In this document: positions 12,801 through 25,000 of the stretch, in pieces
How positions within the stretch are numbered: position 1 is the first letter of the stretch
Layout: the number at the start of each line of letters is the position of its first letter
Source of the DNA: Rhabdornis inornatus
Lineage: Eukaryota > Chordata > Aves > Passeriformes > Rhabdornithidae
Direction: 5' to 3'
Length of the DNA stretch: 64,000 bases
Assembly (NCBI GenBank): GCA_013397075.1
Contig: VWZS01007647.1
Location: 62,001 to 126,000, forward strand
The notes under the pieces: model-generated
Told to the model about the DNA's origin: nothing
Database searches by the model: none
What the model saw: only the letters and a program-made list of their open reading frames with translations
Translations under genes and position numbers: made by a program

Positions 12801-15489
12801 GATCTCAGAGATCACAAACTCAGCTGAAAGCAAGCTCAGTTCACAGGCAAGGCTTGGTGGTGGCATTAGAAGCCATGTGCTGGCTCATCAGCCTCAATGC
12901 AATCAGCTCCAAAGTAGCCTAAACCCTGGACAAATATGCTGGATACCAGGAAAAACCCAAATACTAACACACAGCAGGTAAAAAAACCCCTAACCTGTGG
13001 TCTGCCCATGTGGCTGTGACATGCACTGCAGGCATCCATGGCAGCTGGAATCCAGCAGCCAGCTAAACCAGTGGGAGAGGTGCTGCTGGGGTGCCTGGCT
13101 CTTGCTCTGCTGTGTGGAGAATCGAGGCATAAGGGCACATCCTGCCCTGAGGAACTGGTTAATCCTGCTGGCTCGAAGGCTGAGTGCAGCCAGTGGCTTG
13201 ATTGGATTTACAGTGTTAAGCCAGATATTGAATCCAATTAGTAGGGTCCTGCATGCACAGAAGTGGATCCACCTGAAGACCAGGAGGGTGGTTATGGGCT
13301 TGTGAAACAGGATCTGTGCTGAAGAACAACCAGGCATTGCTGCACCCCTGTGCCTGCTACCTGGAGCTGGGAGAAAGTGGATTTTGCGGTGTGTGACTAA
13401 CCCCAAAATGTGCCTCTGTGCAGCAACATGACTCACTTCCTTTTGAGGACAAACAATTTCCCCCATTCTCACAGGTCCAGCAACATGGACAAACTTGTAC
13501 CTCCATCACAGGACCCCCCTCCTGCTGCCTGGGGCAACCCAGCGTCTCCCACCTCCTGTGCCACTGATGGCAGGTGGCTGAGGATAGAAGAGACACCAGC
13601 ACTGAATGCACCAAAGCTGCCCAGAGAGCTTTTTTCCACAAACAAGGGGCATGAGAGAGGGACCAGGATTCCTGTTTCCCTCCTGCCACTCTGATGTTCA
13701 TCTTCCCAGGCTGAAACACAGCATCTCCCTCCTTTCCTCTGGAGAGCACAGCTCCCACCACTGCACTGCTGAATGGGATCTCCTTCCCATTCAGGTGGGA
13801 ATGAGTGGCCTCAAGTCATTTGTCCTGTCAGACCTTCTGTTCCTCTCTGCTCCTCGCCCCTCCTGTGGGAACACAACCCACAGGGCCACATCCTCTGGAT
13901 GCCTGCGACTCACCGTGTCTGACTTTAGAGATTTGCAACAGAGATCTGAGTAATCAAGAACCAAAGGTACATTTCTGTGTCAATGTCATTATGAAGACAT
14001 CACCGTAGCTTCTTAAAACCATCTTACCTCAACTAATCCATAGGGAAGACTTTCCTCCCTCTGGGACAGAGAGATACCCTTCTACTCCCAAAGTTCAAAG
14101 TGTGCAGAGAGTTTCTAACCTCCCTACCCCAAAATTAAGACAAATACCCCAGTTTTTCTCAGACAAACCAGTAAAGGGAAAGCAGCAATGATCATATAAA
14201 TAACTGTCTGATCTGTCCAGCACTGTAGTCAGTTTGGTGGCTCTGTGTCCTTGTTCTCGTTGTGCTCACTTTTCATGAGCAGAGAGCAGAAATGTTCATG
14301 GAAAATGGATTTCAGAGACGTGCACATAACTGTTCCTGGAAATCTAATTTTACATGTTCAATAAAATCATCTGCTACCAAACAAGAGTTGAATAGGAAAA
14401 ACCCATGAAGACACTTAGCTGACCACTGCACAATTACCTTCACTGGGTCCAAAGAGCAGAAAGTGTGAATGCATCTCAGCAAAGGTAGAAGTAATATTGT
14501 TAGGCAACCAGGAAAAAGCAGCTAAAATCAAATGATTAATGACTTTTTGGGGGAGTTTTTTGTTGTTGTTGTTGTTGTTGTTTTTTAAATGGGGTATGAA
14601 CAGGAAGGTTTAAAGCTCAGTTTTTGCAAGATGTTTCTCGCAGGAGCAGATCTGTTTGGAAATCCAGCAGATGCCTGAAGATAATGGCTGTGAGAAGCCT
14701 TAAATACCCATCTACCTATCAAGTATGTAGACAAGGTCACCAAATGATAACATCTTGTTGCTTTCCCAGGAAATGGGGAAAAAATGATCAGCAAGATTAG
14801 GCAAAAAAAAAAAACCAAAAGGTACTTAGCTAGAATTTCTGAAATCCCTTCCAGCTCTTGACTAAGATATTTTTCTTGTCACAGAATAAACCAAGGACTG
14901 TTAAAAAAACACAGTTGCCCAGGGTAGCGGAAAGGGATGTAAGACAGAAGAACTAAAAAAGCACCCCGGCATGATACAGGAAAAGCTCCATCAAAAATAA
15001 CGAATCTGAATTCACTGCCTCAGTGGCTGAAGAAACAAAGGACGAGATTGTCTGGCTCTGGACATTGGAACCTTAATGTGCTGCTAATAATGTTTATATC
15101 ATAAAGCAGCGTTGCTGCATTAGCTTTGATTTAGCAACACCAGTTTACATCAGCTGAGGAAGCCATCTGTAAATTCAGCTCCACAAATGTAAATACAGTG
15201 AAGGAAGAAAGGCTTGGTCATCTGTGGAGGACATCTGAAGGGGGCTGCTGGGCTGACCTGGGCATTCCCCGGTGCTCACCCTGCTGTCACAGCTTTGTCA
15301 CCTGTCTGAGGTGCAAAAGGGACACGCGATCTATGTGGCTCAGCCTCTGGCTGTGCAGACCATCCATCCAGTCCTGGCAGGTTCTGCTTGACTTCACTCC
15401 AGCTGTGCACCACTCCAGCTGTACCCCACTCCAGCTGCACAGGGGACAAGCCTCAGAAACTCTTCAAAACTCCAAGTGCCAGTAGATTT
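9836..15489. other. Noncoding sequence, no gene seen
   Basis: No exon was supported; frames up to 160 codons overlap antisense frames of similar size. A balanced, low-repeat block at about 15040-15190 could be a conserved regulatory element, judged only by composition. At 15394-15442 an imperfect ACTCCAGCTG repeat occurs three times. Confidence 0.5.
14561..14586. repeat. (GTT)n microsatellite followed by T run
   Basis: Short pure trinucleotide run after a TTTTGGGGGAGTTTTTT stretch. A similar (GTT)n lies at 45833-45850. Confidence 0.85.
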
Positions 15490-16690
15490 TTGGGTAAAAC
15501 TGCAAAAGTGATATTAACAGATTGCTGGGACCAGACAGTTTCACTCAAGAGCTCTGAGGGAACTCAGACTTGAAACTGCTGACCTATTCAGTACAATACC
15601 ACAGCAGCTGTTGAAATGGCGAGGCACCACAGGAATGGAAGGTGGCAAATGTTACATTCATTCTTAAAAAGGGCTTTTAGAGGTCATCCAGAAACCTGTG
15701 GGCTGGGAAGCCGGGCAAGGCAAATTGAAAGAAAGCATAGCAAAAAGCAGGAGAGCTAAAAGTGTGATAGAATGGGAAAGAGCAAAGTTTGTTGAGTGAG
15801 AGCTCAGGCACTGCAAATCCATTAGTGTCAAGACCTGGGCAATTTGACATGTTTGTAAAAGATCCAGCTGCAACCAGGTGGAGAGTAATCTCAGAAAACT
15901 GAATGGCAGGTTGATGAAATAACCTATGAAACTCACCAGCAGCAAATAAAAAGTGAGGACTGTGAGAAACCCAAACCATACTGAGACCATCAGGGGCACT
16001 AAATTAACATCAGGCAGGAAGGAAACCTCAGTCAGCGAGTTTGCTGAAAATTCCAGCTTACTCCTCAACAGGTGTTAACTGTGCAAAAAAGAGCCTTAAG
16101 AATGACTACAGAATTAAAAGAGAATGAGAATATCTCCTTCTAGGAACACTGCCTCAAACACAGGGTGTCCACCAAAGACACAGAAAAGATGAGAACTACA
16201 GCAGAGTCCTTCTTCTTGGCCACCTCAGCTGAGAAGGGATGTGAGAGAGATCCTAACAACTCAGCATGGAAATGTGACCAGGAGACCATTATTTGTGCCC
16301 ATTGTCATGAAGGAAAGGAAGCACAACCCTATCAATTGGGCTGGAGGTCCACTACGAAGAAAAGGAAGTAGTTCTTTCACACAATGCAAAATTGAATTAT
16401 GACACTTGTCAAAGGATGCTGTGAAGACCAGAATTATAAAAGAATTCCAAAAGGGGTTAGCCAAATTCTTGGAGGCTTGACCCATCTGCAGCTGTTAAAC
16501 ACAATGACCCAACTGCCAGTCAAAAATTCCCTTAACCACAGTCTGCTCTCTACTGAGCTGGTAATATCACAGAGGAATTGTGCTATGCTTGCCCTGCCCT
16601 TACACCCTTTACCTCACAGTTTACTACTGGAATAAGCTTCTCAATTAGCTGGACCTTTGCTCAGAGCCACTATCACTGCATGAGACATAT
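15490..16690 (+). mobile_element. Ancient CR1/L3-like LINE, reverse transcriptase to 3' end, decayed
   Basis: Degenerate but ordered landmarks of old CR1/L3 elements are present. Near 16025 there is a CCTCAGTCAGCGAGTTTGCT segment (eroded FADDTK region of the reverse transcriptase). From 16330 to 16500 there is the characteristic 3' part: a GTAGTTCTTTCACACAATGC-like segment, then AAAGGGGTTAGCCAAATTCT, then a CATCTGCAGCTGTTAAACAC-like segment. Many stops and indels show it is long dead. The open frame antisense to it (15664-16068) is a by-product. Confidence 0.65.
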
Positions 16691-18957
16691 TACACATGGC
16701 ATAAGATGTTTATTAAGAAATTGGTATTTATTGCAGGTGCTGGTCAAGTTTGTTCACCTCACATGAAAGTTTTGTCTCTGGCAGATGCTAATATCTGATA
16801 CTTTGGGAGAAAGGCATTTCTGTCCTAAAAAAATCTATCATGCCCCTGGCAGTCTGTAGCAAAGACCAGCTCTTTCCTGATCTCCCACAGCTGCTCTGCT
16901 AAATCCATAAACCATGACAGTGGATTACCTTTATCATTGATTTAACTGTCACCACTAAAAGTAGTTAGCAGTCATGAAATAAGCCAGCAAGCGCATTTGA
17001 AGCAATGTCCTCCCGAGGCACATATTTGCTTTTATCAGCCTTAAATTAATTCTCCTTCATTGCATGGCGTGTGCCTTATTCTCACTTTGCAGCACGAGTA
17101 AAAAGGAAGCACCGATCACTTTCCATCTCCTGCACCATAATTTTGTTCGCTCAACTGCTCTCCCTTCTGCTGCTTTCCCCTTCCAGCTGACACAGGCCAG
17201 GATTACAAAACCATGGCTTTTGCCATGAGGGATTCCTTTCCTTGCTGAGGTGTGGCTTTGCTGGGCACAGTGAAGGAGAAGGTCTGGGGATGAGTTATGG
17301 ATCAGCTGCAGGAGGAGAGGGGCAGGTGAGAATCCCTCACTGCTGTGGCTGGACCACACTGGCACCACAGTGCTGGGCTGGGTGTATGTGCTCAGCCTGC
17401 TCAGTGCAAAAACAGCCTGTGTTTTTCACTGCTACCAGTCTGGCATCTCCTGCCAGCTCTAGGCATTTCCTTTCTGAAGAAAAAAACAACCAAGGTTTGA
17501 TTATTCACTCCTGGGGTTGTGCTAAACTTGCCAGCATCTGTTCCATCTGAACAGTGGGGGAAAAACACCAGTCCTGGACTGGGAGAGAAAGGGAAGGTAC
17601 CAAGTTGTAATGTGAGAAATGGAAGCAAGAAAAACAGCATCTTGAGAGAGGTTAAAGACAAAAACAAATGCTGTGAACAGGAGCACAGACAGATTTCAGA
17701 GGAAAGGAAGGAAGACAGTGACTAAAGCACCAAGAGTGAAAACAGTGTACACATGGAAACTGAGTCCAGACTCCCAGGGTTTTTTTGTACTTGTTTTTCC
17801 TACCATTTCACAGAAATCATGATGCTGGCAGGATCCCTCTGTACCCAAGGGTCAGTGATGTCAATGAAAGTCGGTGGAGCTGCCCTGATTTGAATCCATT
17901 AAGAAGCAACTTTCTCAAATTTCCCAGAATTACTGGAGTTTAAAATAATGCTCTGAGAACCCAGCTGAAAACAACAGTTAGGATTATCCTTAAGTCAGGT
18001 CATACTAAAACCTAATTAAAGATTATTTAGAAGGTGTCCATTATTTTTTAAGAGTTGCAAAATTCCTAACTTTGGATGGTCACATTGAAAACACAGCCCT
18101 GGAAAAACATTTGTGTGACACTTTCCTACCAGTTCAGGAGTCACAGCAAATGCACAAAGAGCTCTACAAATTCCAGCTCAGCAAACAACTACTTTAGAAG
18201 GCAAAATAAGTAAATATTATCTCTGTTTCCCCCCAGGCTTCTGTTTAACTTCTTGGATTTACCATTCCATCACTCTCCCCTTCCTTCAAAACATGATAGA
18301 TTTTAGAATAAAAACTTCGGGATAGAAAAAAAGGAGAAAAAAATTGATCCTTAATTTCTTTTTTAAAAGCCACTATTGTTTGTTGTTTGGTTTGGGGTTT
18401 TTTTGGTTTGTTGTTGTTTTGGGGGTTTTTTAAGAGTGTTTGTCCGGTCAAACTAAAGCTCGTCAATATTTAGGGGTCCTTTTGCAGACAGAACCCCTCC
18501 TTGCTCTCATCGTGACTGCACGAGCTGAATACAAAACGTTTTTTTAAACTCTCAAGCTGTATTTTACAAGACACAATCCACTCTTCCCTGTGAATCCCTC
18601 CCTCCCTTTGCTCTCTTTCAGTGACTGGCCTGATGTGGCTGGGGCTCTCTCAGCTGAAGGTGACACGGAGGGAGGGAGGGAGGGAGTGCCCATCTGGTGA
18701 CACTCCACCACAGTGCCATCCTCACTGCCCGGACCTCTGGTCCTGCTGCATTTTGTAACCCGATTACCGCACACTCGGGCTAAATTCAGACAGACTGCCT
18801 ACCAGCAAAAGGCTCAATATCCCATTATCAGATTTGTGAGCCCGCCATCCCTCTTGATTTAGGATGTAATAGAAAGGACTTTGGCTTGAAAATGAGCCTT
18901 GACTATGCAAGTTGTAAGTGCACTGGGTGAAAATACCCCACAGAATCACATGCAGGA
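16691..18957. other. Noncoding sequence immediately 3' of SIK1
   Basis: No gene was seen. It holds a T/G-rich tract (18376-18432) and the GGGA repeat at 18670. The first 50 bp beyond the SIK1 polyadenylation signal are T/G-rich on the SIK1 strand. Confidence 0.5.
18670..18684 (+). repeat. (GGGA)n short repeat, G-quadruplex-capable
   Basis: Four GGG runs separated by single A, about 280 bp past the inferred SIK1 cleavage site. Confidence 0.75.
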
Positions 18958-21574
18958 CAACAATTTTAAAACATTTTTTATTTAAATATTAAATAAAACA
19001 CATCAACTAATCATTTTGGTGTACACCTCTCATTTTAACATAAGAAATAAAATGATTGTTCAGTCATGATAAAAAATAAACTATACATCTCAATTAAACC
19101 AATCACGTGTCTTTAAATACCCTATTGCATTGCAGTCTGCAGAACAGCACTGTCAAGATATCTACAAAAAAAACCCCAGACTTTTAAAATGACCTCTTCT
19201 GCTCCAGCAATAATTCCAAAGAGGTTCTACAGCAATTGGAAAAGAAAAAAAAAATACTATGAAAGTAAAGTGCTTGTCATTGCTCACGACAGGAAACAAA
19301 AGAATCTGTGGCCTTTAATCCATGGCATTAAACAAAACACAAATTGAGGAGGAAGTTCTGTGGTTTAAGTACGTGTGCTACCCCTTAGAAAATTGAAGGC
19401 CAAGTTGCTGCTTTGTGACAAGCTGGCTTCTTCTTGCCCTCCTCTCCAGCCATATATTTTTTGGGTTGGGCTTTTTGGGGAGTTGTTTGTTTGTTTTCTT
19501 TTAAACCCACACTACAAATGAGCATGAGACTTTGGTGTTTTCTCTGCTGCAAGGCACCACTCATTAACAGCAGTTCAACTCAAGCAATTTTCCGTCACTT
19601 TGAAGCTTCCAGACCATGGAGCAGCAGTGGCAAGCTGGAGATGCACCAATACAGACACACAGATACAACACACAGATAAAGAGGTTGTTCATGGAGAGCC
19701 ACAGACAGAGCCACATGACATCTTCAACTCTTCCTACTTCCACCAATTAACCTGGTCAATCTTTGGCTTTTTTCTTTTTTTTTTTCCTTAAAAAAAACCA
19801 AACCAAAAACAACAACTAAACAAACCAAACAAAAAAGAAAACCCAAAAAAAACCCGGAACAGGTCTCTATATTATTTGCAAATGTGTAATACTGCAGGTT
19901 GCATGAAGCCAAGGTAACTTGAAGGCACCCTGTGTCACACTAGGGAGATGGGTCCTTTAAGCATTTAGGCAGAATGCAGCTATGCTCTGACACTTGGATG
20001 GCAGCTCCAGCCAAGCTGTCTCACTGCTCACCTGCTTCCAAAGTTTGCATGCACTCCCCAGCTCACGTCTGTGGGAGCACAGCCTGTCCTCCCCTTTCTA
20101 CCTCAGCATAACCTCTATTGACACCAACAGAAGTCATGGTCTGCCTCGGGAGGGGACTCGGGGTTTATACCAGAAACACAACAGAAGCATATTACAAAAT
20201 ATAAAAAAATAACTAGTGTTATATAGTTTTCTGCTTCCTATTTATATACATATACAGCATTAAAAACCATACGAAAAAAACACCTATCTAATGCAAAACC
20301 TAGTTTTGCTAATATGCCAAAAAACAAACCAACCAAAAACAAACACCCAAAGATTGTGCTGTTTTACTCACTTTTAATACAGTTTTGTTCAGAAAAAGCT
20401 GTACTCCATTAGAGTAGAATTCTGTCCTAGCCTATTCCTTTTGTCTTTGTCAGTATATAATTATAACCTCAATATTGCACATTTCCCCAAGAGTCAGTTC
20501 TGTTTGGACCCTGATAATGAAATGCATAAAAACATAATTAGCAGCGGAAATAACAATGTGCAGCACTAAGAAATACCCCTCAGGCAACTTTGTAGACAAC
20601 CTCCAGGAGGGCTTTTTAAAAAGAAAACCCTTCCCATTACCCCACAGGTGCTGCTGCTTCCCTCCTCAGTGCCTCGGCAAGAATATGAGCAAACTTAGAG
20701 TTTATAAAAAGATTCCTAAAGATTATCCAGACCAACAAATACAGGCATGTGTGCACCTGTGTGTATACACACACACACACCACTCCCAAACATCTCTGCA
20801 AAAGACCAGGCATTATGCAATTAGGATCCTGATTATCAAGGGATATATTTCCAATAGTTACTGCTTCTGTACTAATTAGAAGGGCATGCTGAGCTTTTCC
20901 AGCTGATGTATCAAGCAAGAAGTTCACAGTTTTCATTTAAAGTATGTGTATCTGGGAGGTGTGGAATGGGGATGTTGGTTCCTTTAAATAAAATGAGTGT
21001 TAACAGGAGGGAAAAGGAAAAACAACAAATGGCAATGCTTCCAATTTTGTCTCCTATGAATGCATAATGCTGCATGCCACTGGTTTTCTGTTTATTTTTT
21101 TTGAAAGAGGTAATCATCTTCACAAACCCATAAATGAATATTGTGAAAAAGGGAGGCTCTGGTCCCTTCTTTGAAAAGCCTCTCCCTGCTGTGTCACCAC
21201 TACTGACAGCTGCTAATCTTGCATAACAGCAGAGCTGTATTGGTCTGACTTGAGTACAGTACCGAAGAGTTCTTCCCCAACCACATCCCTCCCTGCCCCC
21301 ACAAATGCCCCACCCATCTGCCCCACCATTATTTTTTTTCCTTTAAAAAAAAAAAATTCAGTTTCTATTCGTATTTGTTCAGTGCAAGAATAGTAGAAGC
21401 AAAAAGACATACATATTGCTTGTTTCAGTCCTATAAAGTTGCCAGCTTTCTGAGCCAGACAGCCTCTTCACATACTTCAAAATTTATTGCTTCTGAGAGT
21501 CACTCGTCCCCACGCCGCCAGCCAGCCACGGAACGGCGGCGAAAATTCCCCGCAACGAGAGCGGCCCCAAGCTC
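18958..21574 (-). other. SIK1: SIK1 3' UTR (inferred)
   Basis: About 2.6 kb follow the stop codon before a minus-strand AATAAA, a length consistent with the long SIK1 3' UTR in mammals. On the transcript strand it holds several ATTTA pentamers (for example opposite 18983, 18990, 20985 and 21130), a short TG run (opposite 20763-20780) and a long T/G-rich stretch (opposite 19778-19860). SIK1 mRNA is known to be short-lived and stimulus-induced, so AU-rich instability elements are plausible. The exact cleavage site is inferred. Confidence 0.7.
18977..18982 (-). terminator. SIK1: Polyadenylation signal AATAAA of SIK1
   Basis: TTTATT on the plus strand reads AATAAA on the SIK1 strand. Downstream (18905-18957) the transcript strand is T/G-rich, as expected for a cleavage downstream element. 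No equally good hexamer with such a context was noticed elsewhere in the UTR. Confidence 0.65.
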
Positions 21575-22004
21575 TCACTTGACCAGCACAAACTTCCCCA
21601 GCTGGCTGGAAGTCAGGTCCTCCATCTCACAGTCCCCGTGGTGCTGCAGGGTGGCGGCGTCGTAGCTGGGGGACGGCGCGGAGAAGCTCTGCTGCTGGGA
21701 GAAGGGGGCGGCCAGCGGGGCCATGCTGCTGCTGCTGCTGATGTACAGGTGAGTGTCCAGCAGGTGAGCGGCCGACGACACCGGGGACACGCTCACGCCG
21801 AAGAAATGAGGTTGGAGCAGTTGGCTGCTGCCAGCAAAGGCCAGCTCGAACGAGTTCTCTCTTTGCAGCTCTGACAGCAGGATGGAGTTGGAGGCTTTGC
21901 AGGTACCTGGCCCGTCAGAGGAGGGGATGCTGCTTGCTGCAGGTGTCTGGGAAGTCTGGGGACAAGCTGTTTGGAGTAGTTGGTGATGCTGGAACTGGAG
22001 CATT
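21575..22004 (-). CDS. SIK1: SIK1 coding exon 13 (residues 660-802 and stop)
   Basis: Begins with the split Arg codon, then MLQFQHHQLL. It contains VSSAAHLLDTHLYI and ends DCEMEDLTSSQLGKFVLVK then TGA. The ending matches the human DCEMEDLMPCQLGTFVLVQ. This part is Ser-rich and GC-rich compared with the middle exons. Confidence 0.96.
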
Positions 22005-25000
22005 CTGAACAAAATCCAAGGTGGAAGAGGTTAATTTACATTGTTGGGATAATTTCATGTTCTATTCCTTCCTTTCTTGCCCCTAACCTTGACCATAACT
22101 TTCCCCTTTGTTTCCTTCTCTCCTTACCCCAGGCAGCACAATCAAAGCAAGCTGCCCATGCCAGGCTTTCCTTCATTCTGCAGAGGGCAACTATCACAAC
22201 CAAGTTTATCTGGTCACGACTTGGCCACCTAATAATAGATGTTCTAGAGACAATGTGTGCAGATAAACCGGAAGCTCAATTTTCCATCTTGCTTCTATGG
22301 GAATGAAGAGGTGCCACCACACATGACATTTGAGACCACTGGAACTGTGCCTCCTTTGTGGGCTGTAACTTTTCCAAATTACAAGGTCTCACTTCCTTGC
22401 CATGGGAAAATTACAGGAGGAGGCAGAGGAGGAAAGAAATCACTCCCAAAACTAACAAAGAAAAACACAGCTTGCAGTAGGGAGAAGCAATGTTTTCCCC
22501 CGCACTACCAAACTGCTTCTCAATTCAGCAACCTCCAAATATTTGAACATCAAGATTTTTGAGTGGAATTGCACGTCCTGTGTTACATGTGCCAGGGCAG
22601 GAAGCCACAAAGGAAGCCAAGCAGTTTACCCACTGCCACACAGCAAAGATGGAGGACAGGAACCCCCAGTGAACAAACCCCCAACCTCTTTCACTGTGTT
22701 TACCCCTCCTTGCTTACCCTTAACCCAAAGTAAACCCAATGAAAAGACACCAAATCTCCTCCCTCACCTCTGCTGCTGCAGCACCTCCTCCAGGAGGCTT
22801 CTCCCCTCTCTGCTGCTCCCGCTGCTGCTGTACATGCAGGTGTTGGGCTGTGTGTGCTGGAAAGGGCTCATGGCACTCCTTGCTGCCCGAGAGGAGGAGG
22901 AGGACTGACACACCTGCCGAGCAAAGCCTTTGATTTTATTCAAGCCGAGAAAGCCTTTGGCTCGAGCGTTCTTCCGCAGCTGCTGCCTAAAAGCCTTCAA
23001 GCCTGTGGGACATGAGGAAAAGAAATGCACTTTAATCCTCCTCAGTTTGCCTACAGTACAGATCAGCCTTCCTGGGTGTGAGAACTGGGCTGGAAGAGAC
23101 TCCAGTTCATGCTCACCCTCTGCCTGGTGGTCAGAGCAGGATTTAGGTAATGAAACAGGGACTGGGACAGCTGCACCCTTGCGCAGATGGACACGCACAG
23201 CAAAAGAAAAGCCTGGGAGAAATCATGACGTTGTGCACTCCATATTTTAGGAGGAAGGTGGAGCCTGCCATCCCACTCACGGCAGCAGAAATATCTCCAT
23301 GGGCAGGCTGAATCAGTGTCTGGGAACCTTTCCTCCAGGCACCTTCCCCAGGGCATCCCACCCTCCCTCAGGGAGGATATTCTGGACATTCTGCCCATGA
23401 ACACAAAAGGCAGAATATCCAGGTGTCCAGCCTCAGCATAACACTAACAGGCAGCAAGTCTCCCTGCACCCTACCCTTTCCCAGGGGCTGGTAGGAGGGT
23501 GCAATACCTCAGCAACAAAGCCAGGAAGACATTACCTTGAGTTAATGAGGTATCAGATGCTCTCCTTCCTTCTTGGAAGCTGACAGGCAGGAGAGAAGCA
23601 CCTCCCATGCAGCCCTGGGCTTGTAACACGGGAGCATCACGCTGGGAAGCGAGGAAAGGCGACGTCATCCTCACTGTGGCCGGGCTCCCCGTCATTACTT
23701 GACCTGCCAAACAGCTGCTCAGGGCCACTGAGCTGTCATTTGAAGATGAAGTAAGGCAGCTGTCTGAGCTAGTTCCCTCTGTGGGGCTGGCAGAGGAGGA
23801 AATGACTATACCTATGGAGGGGAAGGAAGGAGAGAAAGAACATTCCCAAGATGAGTACAGGAAGGAACAAACATGACATCAGAGCCTTCTGCCCACCTAC
23901 ACTGGCACTAATAAACAGCCTCGAGCTGGAGAGGTGTCCAGCAACTCGTGTTGTCCCAGGGCTTGACTCCAGCAAGGGGTCATCAACAAACAACCTCAGT
24001 TTGGGCTCCTGTCCAGCTGGCAGGGCTTGGCCAGCAACACCAGGATCACCAGGCTCTGCTGGATCAGGCACACAGCGTTTCTCTAGCACAACCAGGATGA
24101 TTGTTTTGTGAACCAGTTGTGCTTATTTGGTTGGTTCACCGGGTCTGGGTATGTACCAAACACAATTAATGAGGTGTTTTTTGTTAAATTCAGGCACTTT
24201 CTCCTCCCCCAGTACAACAGCAGAAGCAAGCAGACCAGGTTTGTACTCCCCTCTGAAGAGATCTAGGTGAAATGCAACAGCACGACTTCCCTTCCCTAAG
24301 GGCCCTGCTTATCTGTAGGAAGACAGAACTGGGGAGGGCAGAGTACAAACCTCTCTTCTAGGCTTTCCTACCCCAATTAAGGTAAAATCAGCACATTCTC
24401 CCTCATCATTTGGGCTCTATGGCACTCCTTCTCTGCTCTTTTCCTCTGCCTAGAGCCACCCTTCATCTCTCCCAGACTTACTTACATGGAGGGACGTGCT
24501 GATAGAAATGGGTGGTCACTTCAGCCAGGGTGTGCCTCCTGCTGGTGTTGCTAGGCATGCAGATGGGGTGGTCATATGCCTTAATTTCATCTTCCAGCTC
24601 CTTCTCTTGCCTCACTTCCTCACTGATGGTGGTCTCCAGCAAGCTGTTGGGGGAGATGGAGCGGTTCCGGAAGAGCCCATTGAAGTTGGTATCCACAGGG
24701 AAGAACACAGGCTGGAAAACATGCCAGATCACAGACTTCAGGGTCTTTTCGTTATTCCTGCACTGCCTTTTAATACTCTTCACAATTCTGTGGCATGTCT
24801 TCAGTAGGCATATTGTTTGAGAGGCTATGTGACACCATGCCCAAGTGCCAAACAAAACTTAGGAGGGAGAGAAAAATAGTCACAACCCCTATTGTTGTGG
24901 ATTGGCAGAACAATGAAAAAAAAAGAAGCAATACAGAGTTTAATTGGGAACACCAACCTGCAATGGATTGCTTATGTCACAGTCCATTTCTGCCTGCAAG

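Noticed and set aside
15664..16068. 134-codon minus frame with hydrophobic stretches
   Set aside because: Antisense to the decayed LINE. Hydrophobic runs arise from complementing A-rich LINE sequence.
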